The translations under genes were made by a program, and so were the position numbers. A model generated the notes under the pieces. The model had not been told where the DNA came from. It searched no databases and was given only the letters and a program-made list of their open reading frames with translations. A stretch of 64,000 bases of DNA from Massilia niastensis DSM 21313. GTDB lineage: Bacteria; Pseudomonadota; Gammaproteobacteria; Burkholderiales; Burkholderiaceae_D. Positions 28,960-38,726 of this stretch are shown one piece after another. Each line of letters begins with the position of its first letter. Position 1 is the stretch's first letter. The DNA lies in NCBI RefSeq assembly GCF_000382345.1, contig NZ_KB908097.1, forward strand, positions 32,667-96,666, written 5' to 3'.

Positions 28960-29727
28960 ATGAGCCGGTTTTCGCGCATCCTGCGCGCTCCCGCGGTCCA
29001 GGCGCTGTTCCTCCAGTGCGCCAGCTTTCCCCTCACCTTGGGCGCCGTGTACCTGGCGGCGCGCGCCGGCCTGGCGCTGGACTACCCCCATGCCGCGCTG
29101 GCGCAGGGGATCTTCGCGGCCGCGCTCACCTGGTGGCGCGGCCTGGCCGCGTGGTGGCGCGCGATCCAGTTCGTTTTTCCGCTCGCGCTGCTGGGCGCGC
29201 GCCAGGTCGCCATTCCGCCCGCCGTGTTCCTCGGCCTGTTCCTGTTCCTGCTGCTGCTGTACTGGTCGACCTTCCGCACCCAGGTGCCGTACTACCCGTC
29301 CGGGCGCAAGGTGTGGGAGGCGGTGGCGGCGCTGCTGCCGCAGGGCAGGGCGCTGGACGTGATCGACATCGGCAGCGGCCTCGGCGGGCTGGTGCTGGAC
29401 CTGCAGCGCCGCCGTCCCGATGCGCGGATCACCGGCATCGAGCTGGCGCCGCTGCCCTGGCTGGCCAGCCGGCTGCGCGCGCAACTCGCCGGCAGCCCGG
29501 CCCGCTTCGTGCGTGGAGATTACGAATCCCTCGATTTCGGCCATTTCGACGCCGTCTTCGCCTACCTGTCGCCGGCCGCGATGAGCGCGCTGTGGCGCAA
29601 GGCCGCGCACGAGATGCGCCCCGGATCGATGCTTCTTAGTTACGAATTTGGCATAAGGGAACGCACTCCCAGCCGCATTGTCCGTCCATACAAGGATGGC
29701 CCGGCGCTGTACGTTTGGGACTTTTAG
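28960..29727 (+). CDS. Membrane-anchored class I SAM-dependent methyltransferase
   Basis: A 255-residue protein. Residues of about 15-105 contain three hydrophobic stretches, including PAVFLGLFLFLLLLYWSTF. A Rossmann methyltransferase domain follows, with motif I VIDIGSGLGGLVLDL and the acidic strand end ITGIELAPLPWLA. The target is unknown. It begins 19 bases after flhC, so it probably shares the flhDC message. Its placement inside a motility regulon is suggestive but not proof of a flagellar role. Confidence 0.8.
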   Translation: MSRFSRILRAPAVQALFLQCASFPLTLGAVYLAARAGLALDYPHAALAQGIFAAALTWWRGLAAWWRAIQFVFPLALLGARQVAIPPAVFLGLFLFLLLLYWSTFRTQVPYYPSGRKVWEAVAALLPQGRALDVIDIGSGLGGLVLDLQRRRPDARITGIELAPLPWLASRLRAQLAGSPARFVRGDYESLDFGHFDAVFAYLSPAAMSALWRKAAHEMRPGSMLLSYEFGIRERTPSRIVRPYKDGPALYVWDF

Positions 29728-29859
29728 GCGACAGATCGGGCGGTTTTGCTTGCCCCTGAACCATTCTCCAGCTATTGTAGTTCCCTGCGTAAATATTTTC
29801 CTGAATCACTGTTTTTTGCCATGCCGGCATGCTCATCCGGCATTTCTGGAGTCGGTTCC

Positions 29860-30714
29860 TTGTTAGTCATTATTGGTTACATCGTCGTCTGCGCCTCGGT
29901 GTTCGGCGGCTTCGTCATGAGTGGCGGCCACATGGGCTCGCTGTTCCAGCCGCTCGAACTGCTGATGATCGGCGGCGCGGCGGTCGGCGCCTTCTTCGTC
30001 GGTAACAATGCGAAATCGGTCAAGGCGACCATGAAGGCGCTGCCGACCGTGTTCAAGGGTTCCCAGTACACGCGCGACATGTACATGGAACTGATGGCGC
30101 TGCAGTTCGACGTGCTGTCCAAGGTCCGCAAGGAAGGCCTGATGTCGATCGAGGGCGATATCGAAGCGCCCGATGCGTCGCCGCTGTTCTCGAAATACCC
30201 GGCCGTGCTGGCCGACCACCACATCATCGAATTCATGACCGACTACCTGCGCCTGATGGTGTCGGGGAACATGGATGCGTTCCAGATCGAGAACCTGATG
30301 GACAACGAGATCGAGACCCACCACCACGAGGGCGCGATTCCGGCCCACTGCATCGCCAAGCTGGGCGACGGCCTGCCGGCCTTCGGCATCGTGGCGGCGG
30401 TGATGGGCGTGGTCCACACCATGGAATCGGTGGGCCTGCCGCCGGCCGAGCTGGGCATCCTGATCGCCAAGGCGCTGGTCGGCACCTTCCTCGGCATCCT
30501 GCTGGCCTACGGCTTCGTCGGCCCGCTGGCCAGCGTGCTGGAACAGAAGCTGGAAGAGTCGACCAAGATGTTCCAGTGCGTGAAGGTCACCCTGCTGGCC
30601 AGCCTGAACGGCTACGCGCCGGCGCTGGCGGTCGAATTCGGCCGCAAGGTGCTGTACTCGACCGAGCGTCCGACCTTCGCCGAGCTCGAAGAGCACATCA
30701 AGAAGAAGAAATAA
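29860..30714 (+). CDS. motA: Flagellar stator protein MotA
   Basis: A 284-residue inner-membrane stator subunit that, with MotB, couples proton flow to flagellar rotation. The preferred start is TTG at 29860, giving (M)LVIIGYIVVCASVFGGF, which aligns with known MotA N-termini; GGAG lies 8 bases upstream. In-frame ATGs at 29821 and earlier add residues with no family match. The large cytoplasmic loop contains HHIIEFMTDYLRLM, and the C-terminal helices include GLPAFGIVAAVMGVV and KALVGTFLGILLAYG. It precedes motB by 47 bases. Confidence 0.94.
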   Translation: MLVIIGYIVVCASVFGGFVMSGGHMGSLFQPLELLMIGGAAVGAFFVGNNAKSVKATMKALPTVFKGSQYTRDMYMELMALQFDVLSKVRKEGLMSIEGDIEAPDASPLFSKYPAVLADHHIIEFMTDYLRLMVSGNMDAFQIENLMDNEIETHHHEGAIPAHCIAKLGDGLPAFGIVAAVMGVVHTMESVGLPPAELGILIAKALVGTFLGILLAYGFVGPLASVLEQKLEESTKMFQCVKVTLLASLNGYAPALAVEFGRKVLYSTERPTFAELEEHIKKKK

Positions 30715-30761
30715 GCGGGCAATGATGGTCATTTCCGACAACCTGGGCGGGGGAGGCGTGC

Positions 30762-31721
30762 ATGGCTGACGACGGCATGCGCCCCATCGTCGTCAAGCGC
30801 ATCAAGAAGGTGGCCGGCGGCCACCATGGCGGCGCCTGGAAGATCGCGTACGCCGACTTCGTGACCGCGATGATGGCCTTCTTCCTGCTGATGTGGCTGC
30901 TTGGCTCGACCGCCAAGGGCGACCTGGACGGCATCTCGGAATTCTTCAAGACCCCGCTCAAGGTGGCGATGTCGGGCGGCTCCGGCGCGGGCGACTCCTC
31001 GTCCGTGATCAAGGGCGGCGGCCAGGACCTGACGCGCCGCAACGGCCAGGTCAAGAAGGGCGACATCCCGCCGGAATCGAAGACCTACGACCTGCAGGCG
31101 GCCAAGGCGGCGCTGGCGCGCGAGGAAAGCGCGCGCCTCGAATCGCTGAAGGCGAAGATCGAGTCGATCATCGAGGTCAACCCGCTGCTCAAGAAGTACA
31201 AGAACCAGCTGCTGCTCGACATCACCAGCGAAGGCCTGCGGATCCAGATCGTGGACGAGAAGAACCGCCCGATGTTCGCGATGGCCCGCGCCGACCTGCA
31301 GCCCTATACCCGCGAGATCCTGCACGTGATCGGCATGGTGCTGAACGAGGTGCCGAACAAGGTCGGCCTGTCGGGCCACACCGATGCGACCCCGTACTAC
31401 AGCGACGCCGGCTACAGCAACTGGGAACTGTCGGCCGACCGCGCGAACGCCTCGCGGCGCGAGATGGTGCTGGGCGGGCTGCAGGACGACAAGGTGCTGC
31501 GCGTGGTGGGCCTGGCCTCGGCCGCCCACCTCGACCGCAAGGATCCGTTCAACCCGATCAACCGCCGCATCAGCATCATCGTCATGAACAAACGTACGGA
31601 AGAAGCCGTGATGCGCGACGCCGCCACCCTCGAGGTGCCGGCCCAGGATCCGGGTGCTGCGGCAACCGCATCGGCGGCCGCCGTCTCCGCCGCCGCGGCG
31701 GCGCCCGCGGTCAAGCAGTAG
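30762..31721 (+). CDS. motB: Flagellar stator protein MotB
   Basis: A 319-residue protein with one N-terminal transmembrane helix and a periplasmic OmpA-like peptidoglycan-binding domain. The proton-carrying Asp32 is present in WKIAYADFVTAMMAFF. The OmpA domain shows VGLSGHTDATPY and NPINRRISIIVMN. The last 25 residues are an Ala-rich low-complexity tail that is probably not structured. It follows motA and is followed after 24 bases by the CheZ-like gene. Confidence 0.96.
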   Translation: MADDGMRPIVVKRIKKVAGGHHGGAWKIAYADFVTAMMAFFLLMWLLGSTAKGDLDGISEFFKTPLKVAMSGGSGAGDSSSVIKGGGQDLTRRNGQVKKGDIPPESKTYDLQAAKAALAREESARLESLKAKIESIIEVNPLLKKYKNQLLLDITSEGLRIQIVDEKNRPMFAMARADLQPYTREILHVIGMVLNEVPNKVGLSGHTDATPYYSDAGYSNWELSADRANASRREMVLGGLQDDKVLRVVGLASAAHLDRKDPFNPINRRISIIVMNKRTEEAVMRDAATLEVPAQDPGAAATASAAAVSAAAAAPAVKQ

Positions 31722-31745
31722 CCCGGCCAGGACTGGAGGACTAGA

Positions 31746-32294
31746 ATGGCAAGAAAAAAAATACTCGGATCGCATGTCAAGCGCCTGCTGTCGGGCGTGT
31801 CGGTGCACGGACGCCGGCACCTGACCGAGGTCGAGACCGACCTGCTGCAGACCGAGCTGCTGCTCGAGGAAGCCATCGACAAGCTGACCAGCAGCTTCAT
31901 GGCGATCCACACGGCGGTCGGCGCGCGCCAGGAAACCATCGACCGCCTGCTGGCCGGCGGCACCCCGAGCGCCGAGGACAGCGAGAAGCTGTCGGCGATG
32001 TCGGGCGAGATCGGCCAGCACGTCAACACGGCGATCACGAGCATGCAGTTCCAGGACATGACCAGCCAGCTGATCGAACGCACGCTCAAGCGCGTGGCCG
32101 GCCTGCGCGACTTCCTGGGCACGCTCAGCGAACATGGCGCAGACATCGCGCCGGAAACCGACAGCGAGGAAATCGTCGATCGCCTCGGCAAGGTCAGCAT
32201 GGCGCTGGCGATCCAGTCGCTCGAGCTGCGCAGCATGCTGCGCAAGTCGGTCGAACAGCGGCATCTCGAAAGCGGGGACATCGAACTGTTCTGA
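31746..32294 (+). CDS. Small CheZ-like helical protein, candidate CheY phosphatase
   Basis: A 182-residue, mostly helical, soluble protein that I do not recognise as a named family. It contains MQFQDMTSQLIERT at residues 100-113. This matches the CheZ active-site segment DFQDLTGQVIGR: Asp104 and Gln108 keep the D-x3-Q spacing of the CheZ residues that remove phosphate from CheY. It is shorter than CheZ (about 210 residues) and lacks the C-terminal CheY-binding tail. It lies 24 bases after motB and 78 bases before a single-domain CheY, whose dephosphorylation is a plausible job. This is an inference from motif and position. Confidence 0.6.
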   Translation: MARKKILGSHVKRLLSGVSVHGRRHLTEVETDLLQTELLLEEAIDKLTSSFMAIHTAVGARQETIDRLLAGGTPSAEDSEKLSAMSGEIGQHVNTAITSMQFQDMTSQLIERTLKRVAGLRDFLGTLSEHGADIAPETDSEEIVDRLGKVSMALAIQSLELRSMLRKSVEQRHLESGDIELF

Positions 32295-32372
32295 GTCCGG
32301 TGGCCACGATATATAGACAACAGTGATTCAGTGATCCGGAACATACCGGACATAAAACAGCAGGAGCAAAAG

Positions 32373-32738
32373 ATGGCAAAAACGATACTCGCGGTCGACG
32401 ATTCCAGTTCGCTGCGCCAGATGGTGGCGTTCAGCCTCAAGGCCGCAGGCTACAACGTGGTGGAAGCGGTCGACGGCCAGGATGGCCTCGACAAGGCGAA
32501 GCAGCAGGCCGTCGACCTGGTCCTCACCGACCAGAACATGCCGCGCATGGACGGCCTGGCCCTGATCAAGACGCTGCGCACCTTGCCGGCCTACGCCAAG
32601 ACGCCGATCCTGATGCTGACCACGGAGTCGTCCGACGAGATGAAGTCGAAGGGCCGCGCCGCCGGCGCCAATGGCTGGCTGGTCAAGCCCTTCGATCCGC
32701 AGCGCCTGATCGAGGTGGTCAAAAAAGTGATCGGTTGA
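32373..32738 (+). CDS. Single-domain response regulator (CheY-like, first copy)
   Basis: A 121-residue receiver domain with the acidic pair at Asp9-Asp10, phospho-acceptor Asp53 in LVLTDQNMPRMDG, conserved Thr in MLTTES and Lys in WLVKPF. The ATG at 32373 follows CAGGAG. It is less like enterobacterial CheY than the copy at 38327 and sits directly before cheA. It may act as a phosphate sink or in adaptation rather than as the motor-binding regulator. Confidence 0.93.
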   Translation: MAKTILAVDDSSSLRQMVAFSLKAAGYNVVEAVDGQDGLDKAKQQAVDLVLTDQNMPRMDGLALIKTLRTLPAYAKTPILMLTTESSDEMKSKGRAAGANGWLVKPFDPQRLIEVVKKVIG

Positions 32739-32774
32739 TCCGATGACGCGCGGCCCCAACCACCGGACTGAATC

Positions 32775-34931
32775 ATGAGCATCGACATCAGCCAGTTTTA
32801 CCAGGTCTTTTTCGACGAAGCGGAAGAACTGCTCGCCGAAATGGAGCGGCTGCTGCTGGCCGTCGATGTCGCCGCGCCCGATCCGGAAGACCTGAACGCG
32901 ATCTTCCGCACCGCCCACTCGGTCAAGGGCGGCGCCTCGACCTTCGGGCTGACCGACATGAGCGAAGTGACCCACGTGCTGGAGTCGCTGCTGGACCGCA
33001 TCCGCAAGGGCGAGATGGCGCTGACCTCGAACCACGTGGACGCCTTCCTGGCCGCCAAGGACAGCCTCAAGATGCAGCTCGACGGGCACCGCCACGGAGC
33101 AAGCGTCGACCAGGAGGCGGTGGCCAACGTGCGCATGGTGCTGCACGACCTGGCCGAGGGCCTGGTGCCGCAGGCGCCGGTGGTGGCGCCGTCCTACCTC
33201 ACCGCCGAGACCAGGTCGCATCCGAGCGAGGGCGCGCACCGCTACAAGATCGAGCTGCCCAGCGTGGCGCAGCGCGACGTCAATGCGCTGGCCGACGAAC
33301 TGGGCCTGATGGGCCGGGTGTCGGTCACGCCGCTGGACGGCGGGCGCAGCGCGCTGGTCATCACCACCCACGAGAGCCTGGACGACATCGTCGCGATCTG
33401 CTCGTTCGTGCTCGACCCGGACGACCTGAAGATCTTCGAGGCCCCGGCGCTGACGCCGGAACAGCGCGCACTGGAAGCGGCCGAGCGCAAGCGCATCGAG
33501 GACGAGCAGGGCTACGGCTTCTTCGGCCCGGACGACGACGTGGCGCCGGCGGCGCACGACCTGAGCGACGACGAGCGCGGCTACGGCTTCTTCCAGCCGA
33601 TCGAGCAGATCCGCGCCCAGGCCGGCATCACCGAGAGCGCGCCCGAGCGCGCGCCGGCCTCCGGCCGCCCGGAACCGGTCGAGGTCTCGGAGCTGGCGGC
33701 CGAGAAGAAGGCCGCGAAGAAGGACGACAAGGCGGCGCACGCCGAATCCTCGTCGATCCGGGTTTCGGTCGAGAAGGTCGACCAGCTGATCAACCTGATC
33801 GGCGAACTGGTGATCACCAATGCGATGCTGGAGCAACGCAGCGGCAACCTCGATCCGATCCTGCACGAGCGCCTGCTGGCCTCGGTGAGCCAGCTGGGAC
33901 GCAACACGCGCGAGCTGCAGGAAGCCGTGATGTCGATCCGCATGATGCCGATGGACTTCGTGTTCTCGCGCTTCCCGCGCATGGTGCGCGACCTGGCCGG
34001 CAAGCTCGGCAAGAAGGTCGATTTCATCACCCACGGCTCGGCCACGGAACTCGACAAGGGCCTGATCGAGCGCATCGTCGATCCGCTGACCCACCTGGTG
34101 CGCAACAGCATCGACCACGGCATCGAGATGCCGGCGGCGCGTGCGGCGGCTGGCAAGTCGGAAGCGGGGCGTTTGTTCCTGTCGGCCGGCCACCAGGGCG
34201 GCAACATCATCATCGAGGTGGCCGACGACGGCGGCGGCCTGAATCGCGAACGGATCCTGGCCAAGGCGGCCCAGAACGGGCTGGCGGTATCGAACGGCAT
34301 GAGCGATGCCGAGGTCTGGCAGCTGATCTTCGCGCCCGGCTTCTCGACCGCCGAGACGGTTACCGACGTGTCCGGCCGCGGGGTCGGCATGGACGTGGTC
34401 AAGCGCAACATCACCGCCATGGGCGGCAGCGTCGACATCCGTTCGGCGCGCGGCTTCGGCACCACGATCTCGATCTCGCTGCCCCTGACCCTGGCGATCC
34501 TGGACGGCATGTCGATCCGCTGCGGCGAAGAGATCTACATCCTGCCGCTGTCCTTCGTGGTCGAGTCGCTGCAGCCGGCGCCGCAGGACATCCGCGAGAT
34601 CGCCGGGCGCGGGCGCGTGATCAAGGTGCGCGGCGACTACCTGCCCCTGATCCCGCTGTACCAGATGTTCGAGATCGCCCCGCGCTTCACCGATCCGTGC
34701 GAAGGCATCGTCGTGATCCTCGAGACCGAGGGCAGGAAGGCGGCGCTGTTCGTGGACGAACTGGTGGGCCAGCAGCAGGTGGTGGTCAAGAACCTCGAAG
34801 CGAATTACCGTAAGGTGGCGGGCATTTCCGGCGCCACCATCATGGGCGACGGCGGCGTCGCCCTGATCCTGGACGTGGCGGCGCTGGTGCGCTCCTCGCG
34901 CCAGCTGGCCGACGATCCCGTCGTTCTATAA
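32775..34931 (+). CDS. cheA: Chemotaxis histidine kinase CheA
   Basis: A 718-residue kinase. The P1 domain carries His48 in [16 protein letters not shown]2-like region follows, then a linker with two copies of GYGFF at about residues 249 and 274. Next come the P3 dimerisation domain, the P4 ATPase domain with N box [10 protein letters not shown] and G boxes VADDGGG and GRGVGMDVV, and a CheW-like P5 domain. It autophosphorylates in response to chemoreceptors and feeds CheY and CheB. It heads cheA-cheW; no chemoreceptor gene lies in the window. Confidence 0.97.
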   Translation: MSIDISQFYQVFFDEAEELLAEMERLLLAVDVAAPDPEDLNAIFRTAHSVKGGASTFGLTDMSEVTHVLESLLDRIRKGEMALTSNHVDAFLAAKDSLKMQLDGHRHGASVDQEAVANVRMVLHDLAEGLVPQAPVVAPSYLTAETRSHPSEGAHRYKIELPSVAQRDVNALADELGLMGRVSVTPLDGGRSALVITTHESLDDIVAICSFVLDPDDLKIFEAPALTPEQRALEAAERKRIEDEQGYGFFGPDDDVAPAAHDLSDDERGYGFFQPIEQIRAQAGITESAPERAPASGRPEPVEVSELAAEKKAAKKDDKAAHAESSSIRVSVEKVDQLINLIGELVITNAMLEQRSGNLDPILHERLLASVSQLGRNTRELQEAVMSIRMMPMDFVFSRFPRMVRDLAGKLGKKVDFITHGSATELDKGLIERIVDPLTHLVRNSIDHGIEMPAARAAAGKSEAGRLFLSAGHQGGNIIIEVADDGGGLNRERILAKAAQNGLAVSNGMSDAEVWQLIFAPGFSTAETVTDVSGRGVGMDVVKRNITAMGGSVDIRSARGFGTTISISLPLTLAILDGMSIRCGEEIYILPLSFVVESLQPAPQDIREIAGRGRVIKVRGDYLPLIPLYQMFEIAPRFTDPCEGIVVILETEGRKAALFVDELVGQQQVVVKNLEANYRKVAGISGATIMGDGGVALILDVAALVRSSRQLADDPVVL

Positions 34932-34957
34932 CAACCCGACAGCAAGAAGGATTGAAC

Positions 34958-35461
34958 ATGTCTAACATACAAAACACCAAACCCGCCGACGGGACCGCGC
35001 GCGACGGCGCCGGCAGCGAATTCCTGGCCTTCACCCTGGGCTCCGAGGAATACGGCATCGACATCCTCAAGGTGCAGGAGATCCGCGGCTACGAAGCGGT
35101 GACCCGCATCGCCAACGCTCCCGAATTCATCAAGGGCGTGATCAACCTGCGTGGCATCATCATTCCGGTGGTGGACATGCGCATCAAGTTCCGCCTCGGC
35201 ACCCCGGTGTACGACCAGTTCACGGTCGTGATCATCCTGAACATCGGCGGCCGCATCATGGGCATGGTGGTGGACAGCGTGTCCGACGTGACCACCCTGA
35301 CGCCGGACCAGATCAAGCCGGCGCCGGAAATGGGCACCGCGTTCAACTCCGACTACATGATCGGCCTGGGCACGGTGGACGAGCGCATGCTGATCCTGGT
35401 CGACATCGACAAGCTGATGTCGTCCAGCGAAATGGGCCTGATCGACAAGCTGGCTGCCTGA
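34958..35461 (+). CDS. cheW: Chemotaxis coupling protein CheW
   Basis: A 167-residue SH3-like coupling protein joining receptors to CheA. It contains the family core [20 protein letters not shown] and [15 protein letters not shown]. The ATG at 34958 is preferred over a TTG two codons upstream. It starts 26 bases after cheA. A perfect 10-bp hairpin follows its stop before cheR. Confidence 0.97.
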   Translation: MSNIQNTKPADGTARDGAGSEFLAFTLGSEEYGIDILKVQEIRGYEAVTRIANAPEFIKGVINLRGIIIPVVDMRIKFRLGTPVYDQFTVVIILNIGGRIMGMVVDSVSDVTTLTPDQIKPAPEMGTAFNSDYMIGLGTVDERMLILVDIDKLMSSSEMGLIDKLAA

Positions 35462-35470
35462 TCGATCACC

Positions 35471-35495
35471 GGGTGGGCAGCAAAGCTGCCCACCC
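35471..35495. terminator. 10-bp perfect hairpin between cheW and cheR
   Basis: GGGTGGGCAG (35471-35480) pairs perfectly with CTGCCCACCC (35486-35495) around CAAAG. No U-tract follows. It may stabilise the cheA-cheW message or reduce read-through into cheR-cheD-cheB, giving different amounts of the two groups. Confidence 0.45.
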
Positions 35496-35551
35496 TGCAA
35501 CGCAACACTGGCACGACGTCCAGGCCAACGAGCATTAAGAAGGCAAGCAAA

Positions 35552-36427
35552 GTGCCGCAGCATAAAACCGACACGGTCAAGGAGTTCGATTTCACGCGCC
35601 GTGATTTCGAACGGGTCCGCGCGCTGATCTACCGGCGCGCCGGCATCTCGCTAGCCGACAGCAAGCAGGAAATGGTCTACAGCCGCCTGGCGCGGCGCCT
35701 GCGCGCGACCGGCATCCAGTCCTTCGAGCGCTACCTCGACGACCTGGAGGCGGGGCGCATGGCGGCCGAGTGGGAAGCCTTCACCAATGCGCTGACCACC
35801 AACCTGACCTCGTTCTTCCGCGAGGCGCACCACTTCCCGTTGCTGGCCGAGCACCTGGTCGCGCTGCACCGGCGCGAGCGCCGCACGCTCACCGTGTGGT
35901 GCTCGGCCAGTTCCACCGGCGAGGAACCGTACTCGATCGCGATGACGGCCTGCGAGGCCTTCGACACCTTGACGCCTCCGGTGCAGGTGGTCGCGACCGA
36001 CATCGACACCAATGTGCTGGCCACCGGCGCCAACGCCATCTACCCGATGGAACGGGTCGACAAGCTCGACCCCGGCCGCCTGCGCCGCTTCTTCCTGAAG
36101 GGGAAGGGCAGCCACGAAGGCATGGCGCGGATGCGCCCCGAGCTGCGCCAGCTGGTCGCGTTCCGCCAGCTGAACCTGCTGGCCGAGGAGTGGCCGCTGG
36201 AAGGGCGCTTCGACGCCATCTTCTGCCGCAACGTGATGATCTATTTCGACAAGGCGACCCAGCGCAAGATCCTGAGCCGCTTCGTACCGCTGATGAAGCC
36301 CGACGCGCTGATGTTCGCGGGCCATTCGGAGAACTTCCTGTACGTCTCGGATGCGCTGCGCCTGCGCGGCAAGACCGTGTACGAGCTTGACCAACAGGGC
36401 GGCGAGGCCCTACGGGTACGACCATGA
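35552..36427 (+). CDS. cheR: Chemoreceptor glutamate methyltransferase CheR
   Basis: A 291-residue SAM-dependent methyltransferase that adds methyl groups to receptor glutamates. The N-terminal helical domain is followed by the catalytic domain with [32 protein letters not shown] and [11 protein letters not shown]. The start is GTG at 35552. Its stop overlaps the cheD ATG by 4 bases, so cheR, cheD and cheB form one translationally linked adaptation module. Confidence 0.96.
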   Translation: MPQHKTDTVKEFDFTRRDFERVRALIYRRAGISLADSKQEMVYSRLARRLRATGIQSFERYLDDLEAGRMAAEWEAFTNALTTNLTSFFREAHHFPLLAEHLVALHRRERRTLTVWCSASSTGEEPYSIAMTACEAFDTLTPPVQVVATDIDTNVLATGANAIYPMERVDKLDPGRLRRFFLKGKGSHEGMARMRPELRQLVAFRQLNLLAEEWPLEGRFDAIFCRNVMIYFDKATQRKILSRFVPLMKPDALMFAGHSENFLYVSDALRLRGKTVYELDQQGGEALRVRP

Positions 36428-37020
36428 ACAGCCAGTTCGCGACCAACGTCTACTACGACCGCACCTTCGACTGCGAGGCCGCCAAGATCCTGCCGGGCGA
36501 GTACTACTACACGGGCCGCAACATGCTGATCGTGACGGTGCTCGGCTCCTGCGTGTCGGCCTGCATCCGCGACCGCCTCACCGGGCTGGGCGGCATGAAC
36601 CACTTCATGCTGCCCGACGGCGGCGGCGACGCCGGCAGTCCGGTGTCGGCCTCGATGCGCTACGGGACCTTCGCCATGGAAGTCCTGATCAACGACCTGC
36701 TCAAGGCCGGCGCCCGGCGCGAGCACCTGGAAGCCAAGGTGTTCGGCGGCGGGGCGGTGCTGCGCGGCTTCTCGGCCATGAACGTGGGCGAGCGCAATGC
36801 GTCCTTCGTGATGAATTTCCTGAAGACCGAACGGATCCCGGTGCTGGCCGAGGACCTGAACGACATCTACCCGCGCAAGGTGTACTTCTTCCCGCACACG
36901 GGCAAGGTGATGGTCAAGAAACTGATGCAAACCCAAAACGATACGCTCGCCAAGCGCGAGCTCGATTACGCCAAGCGCCTCAAGGTCGAGCCGGTCGGCG
37001 GCGAAATCGACCTGTTCTGA
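36424..37020 (+). CDS. cheD: Chemoreceptor glutamine deamidase CheD
   Basis: A 198-residue cysteine deamidase that converts receptor glutamines to glutamates. The active-site region [15 protein letters not shown] supplies the catalytic Cys, and the His lies in GGMNHFMLP. The [19 protein letters not shown] segment is typical. It overlaps cheR by 4 bases and lies 17 bases before cheB. No CheC is visible, so the CheC-CheD arrangement of Bacillus is not present in this window. Confidence 0.96.
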   Translation: MNSQFATNVYYDRTFDCEAAKILPGEYYYTGRNMLIVTVLGSCVSACIRDRLTGLGGMNHFMLPDGGGDAGSPVSASMRYGTFAMEVLINDLLKAGARREHLEAKVFGGGAVLRGFSAMNVGERNASFVMNFLKTERIPVLAEDLNDIYPRKVYFFPHTGKVMVKKLMQTQNDTLAKRELDYAKRLKVEPVGGEIDLF

Positions 37021-37037
37021 CCTGGAAGGACCGAATC

Positions 37038-38102
37038 ATGAAGACAAAGGTGCTGATTGTCGACGACTCCGCGCTGATCCGCAGCGTGATGAGCGAAATC
37101 GTCAACTCCCAGCCCGACCTGGAAGTGGTCGCCACGGCGCCCGATCCGCTCGTCGCGCGCGAACTGATCAAGAAGCATAATCCCGACGTGCTGACCCTGG
37201 ACGTCGAGATGCCCAAGATGGACGGCCTGGACTTCCTGGAAAAGCTGATGCGCCTGCGCCCGATGCCGGTGCTGATGGTGTCCTCGCTGACCGAGCGCGG
37301 CTCCGAGATCACGATGCGCGCGCTGGAACTGGGCGCGATCGACTTCGTGACCAAGCCGAAGATCTCGATCCAGACCGGGATGCGCGACTACGCCGACATG
37401 ATCGCCGACAAGATCCGCGCCGCCGCGCGCGCCCGCATCGCCCCGCGCAGCGTGCGCGCCCAGGCCCCGAGCGCGCCGCTGTCGGCGCTGCGCAGTCCCC
37501 TGATCTCGTCGGAAAAGCTGATCATCATCGGCGCCTCCACCGGCGGCACCGAGGCGATCCGCGAATTCCTGATGCAGATGCCGTCCGACTGCCCGGGCAT
37601 CCTGATCGCCCAGCACATGCCGGAAGGCTTCACCTCGTCGTTTGCGAAACGCCTGGATGCGCTGTGCCGGATCAGCGTGGTCGAGTCGCAGGGCAACGAG
37701 CGGGTGCTGCCGGGCCACGCCTATATCGCGCCCGGCCATTCGCACCTGCTGCTGGCCAGGTCGGGCGCCAACTACATGACCAGGCTCGAGCAGTCGCCTC
37801 CGGTCAACCGCCATCGCCCCTCGGTCGATGTGCTGTTCCGCTCCGCCGCGCAGGCGGCGGGCAAGAACGCGGTTGGTGTTATCCTGACCGGCATGGGCAA
37901 GGACGGCGCGGCGGGCATGCTCGAGATGCGCAATGCCGGCGCGCACAACTTCGCCCAGGACGAGGCGAGCTGCATCGTGTTCGGCATGCCGCGCGAGGCC
38001 ATCGCCCTCGGCGCCGCCCACGACGTCGGACCCCTGCAGGCGCTGCCGCGCATGGTGCTGGAACACCTGGCCACCCAGGGCAGCCGGGCGTTGCGCGTTT
38101 GA
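37038..38102 (+). CDS. cheB: Chemotaxis methylesterase/deamidase response regulator CheB
   Basis: A 354-residue response regulator that demethylates receptors when phosphorylated by CheA. The receiver has Asp10/Asp11 and phospho-acceptor Asp55 in [12 protein letters not shown]. The catalytic domain has Ser167 in [12 protein letters not shown], His in AQHMPEGFT and the late Asp in [11 protein letters not shown]. It closes the cheR-cheD-cheB module. A 224-base gap follows before the second cheY. Confidence 0.97.
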   Translation: MKTKVLIVDDSALIRSVMSEIVNSQPDLEVVATAPDPLVARELIKKHNPDVLTLDVEMPKMDGLDFLEKLMRLRPMPVLMVSSLTERGSEITMRALELGAIDFVTKPKISIQTGMRDYADMIADKIRAAARARIAPRSVRAQAPSAPLSALRSPLISSEKLIIIGASTGGTEAIREFLMQMPSDCPGILIAQHMPEGFTSSFAKRLDALCRISVVESQGNERVLPGHAYIAPGHSHLLLARSGANYMTRLEQSPPVNRHRPSVDVLFRSAAQAAGKNAVGVILTGMGKDGAAGMLEMRNAGAHNFAQDEASCIVFGMPREAIALGAAHDVGPLQALPRMVLEHLATQGSRALRV

Positions 38103-38203
38103 TCCGGACAAGGTGCTTTTCGGACCATTTTATCGCCGTACGGCAACAAAAATGCTATTCTTGAGGCTGCTTAGAGTGTCTAACAAAATCCCCGGGGCAA
38201 GGC

Positions 38204-38243
38204 GCATCGTCGAAGACAGTACGCTGGTACGGCGCGACGATGC
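38204..38243. other. Nested hairpin in the cheB-cheY gap
   Basis: GCATCGTCG (38204-38212) pairs perfectly with CGACGATGC (38235-38243). The 22-base loop contains a second small stem, GTAC-GCTG-GTAC. The preceding sequence TTAGAGTGTCTAACAAAA is itself partly symmetric. No terminator T-run follows. It could be a 3' structure of the cheB message, a small regulatory RNA or a mobile-element remnant. Confidence 0.35.
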
Positions 38244-38326
38244 AACGCCGCCATGAGGGTGTTGTGTGGCGCTCGTAGATGCAGCGCTCATCATTCAAAC
38301 CATAAGAGATTCAAACGGAGTATTAC

Positions 38327-38725
38327 ATGGCTGATCCAAAAATGAAGTTTTTGGTTGTTGACGATTTCTCGACGATGCGCCGCATCGTGCGAAATCTGTT
38401 GAAGGAACTGGGTTATGCCAACGTCGACGAAGCCGAAGATGGCGTGATGGCGCTGGCCAAGCTGCGCAGCGAGCAGTTCGACTTCGTGGTGTCGGACTGG
38501 AACATGCCGAACATGGACGGCCTGACGATGCTGCAGAACATCCGTGCCGATCCTGCGCTGGCCAAGCTGCCGGTGCTGATGGTGACCGCCGAAGCCAAGA
38601 AGGAAAACATCATCGCCGCGGCCCAGGCCGGCGCCAGCGGCTACGTGGTCAAGCCGTTCACGGCCGCCACCCTGGACGAAAAGCTGAACAAGATCTTCGA
38701 GAAACTCGAGAAGACCGGAGCCTGA
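38327..38725 (+). CDS. cheY: Chemotaxis response regulator CheY
   Basis: A 132-residue receiver protein that binds FliM when phosphorylated and changes motor rotation. It starts [20 protein letters not shown] and has phospho-acceptor Asp57 in [13 protein letters not shown], Thr in MVTAEA and Lys in YVVKPF. It closely follows the enterobacterial CheY pattern. It is immediately followed by cheZ with a single-base gap, the normal pairing for the motor CheY. Confidence 0.97.
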   Translation: MADPKMKFLVVDDFSTMRRIVRNLLKELGYANVDEAEDGVMALAKLRSEQFDFVVSDWNMPNMDGLTMLQNIRADPALAKLPVLMVTAEAKKENIIAAAQAGASGYVVKPFTAATLDEKLNKIFEKLEKTGA

Positions 38726-38726
38726 G

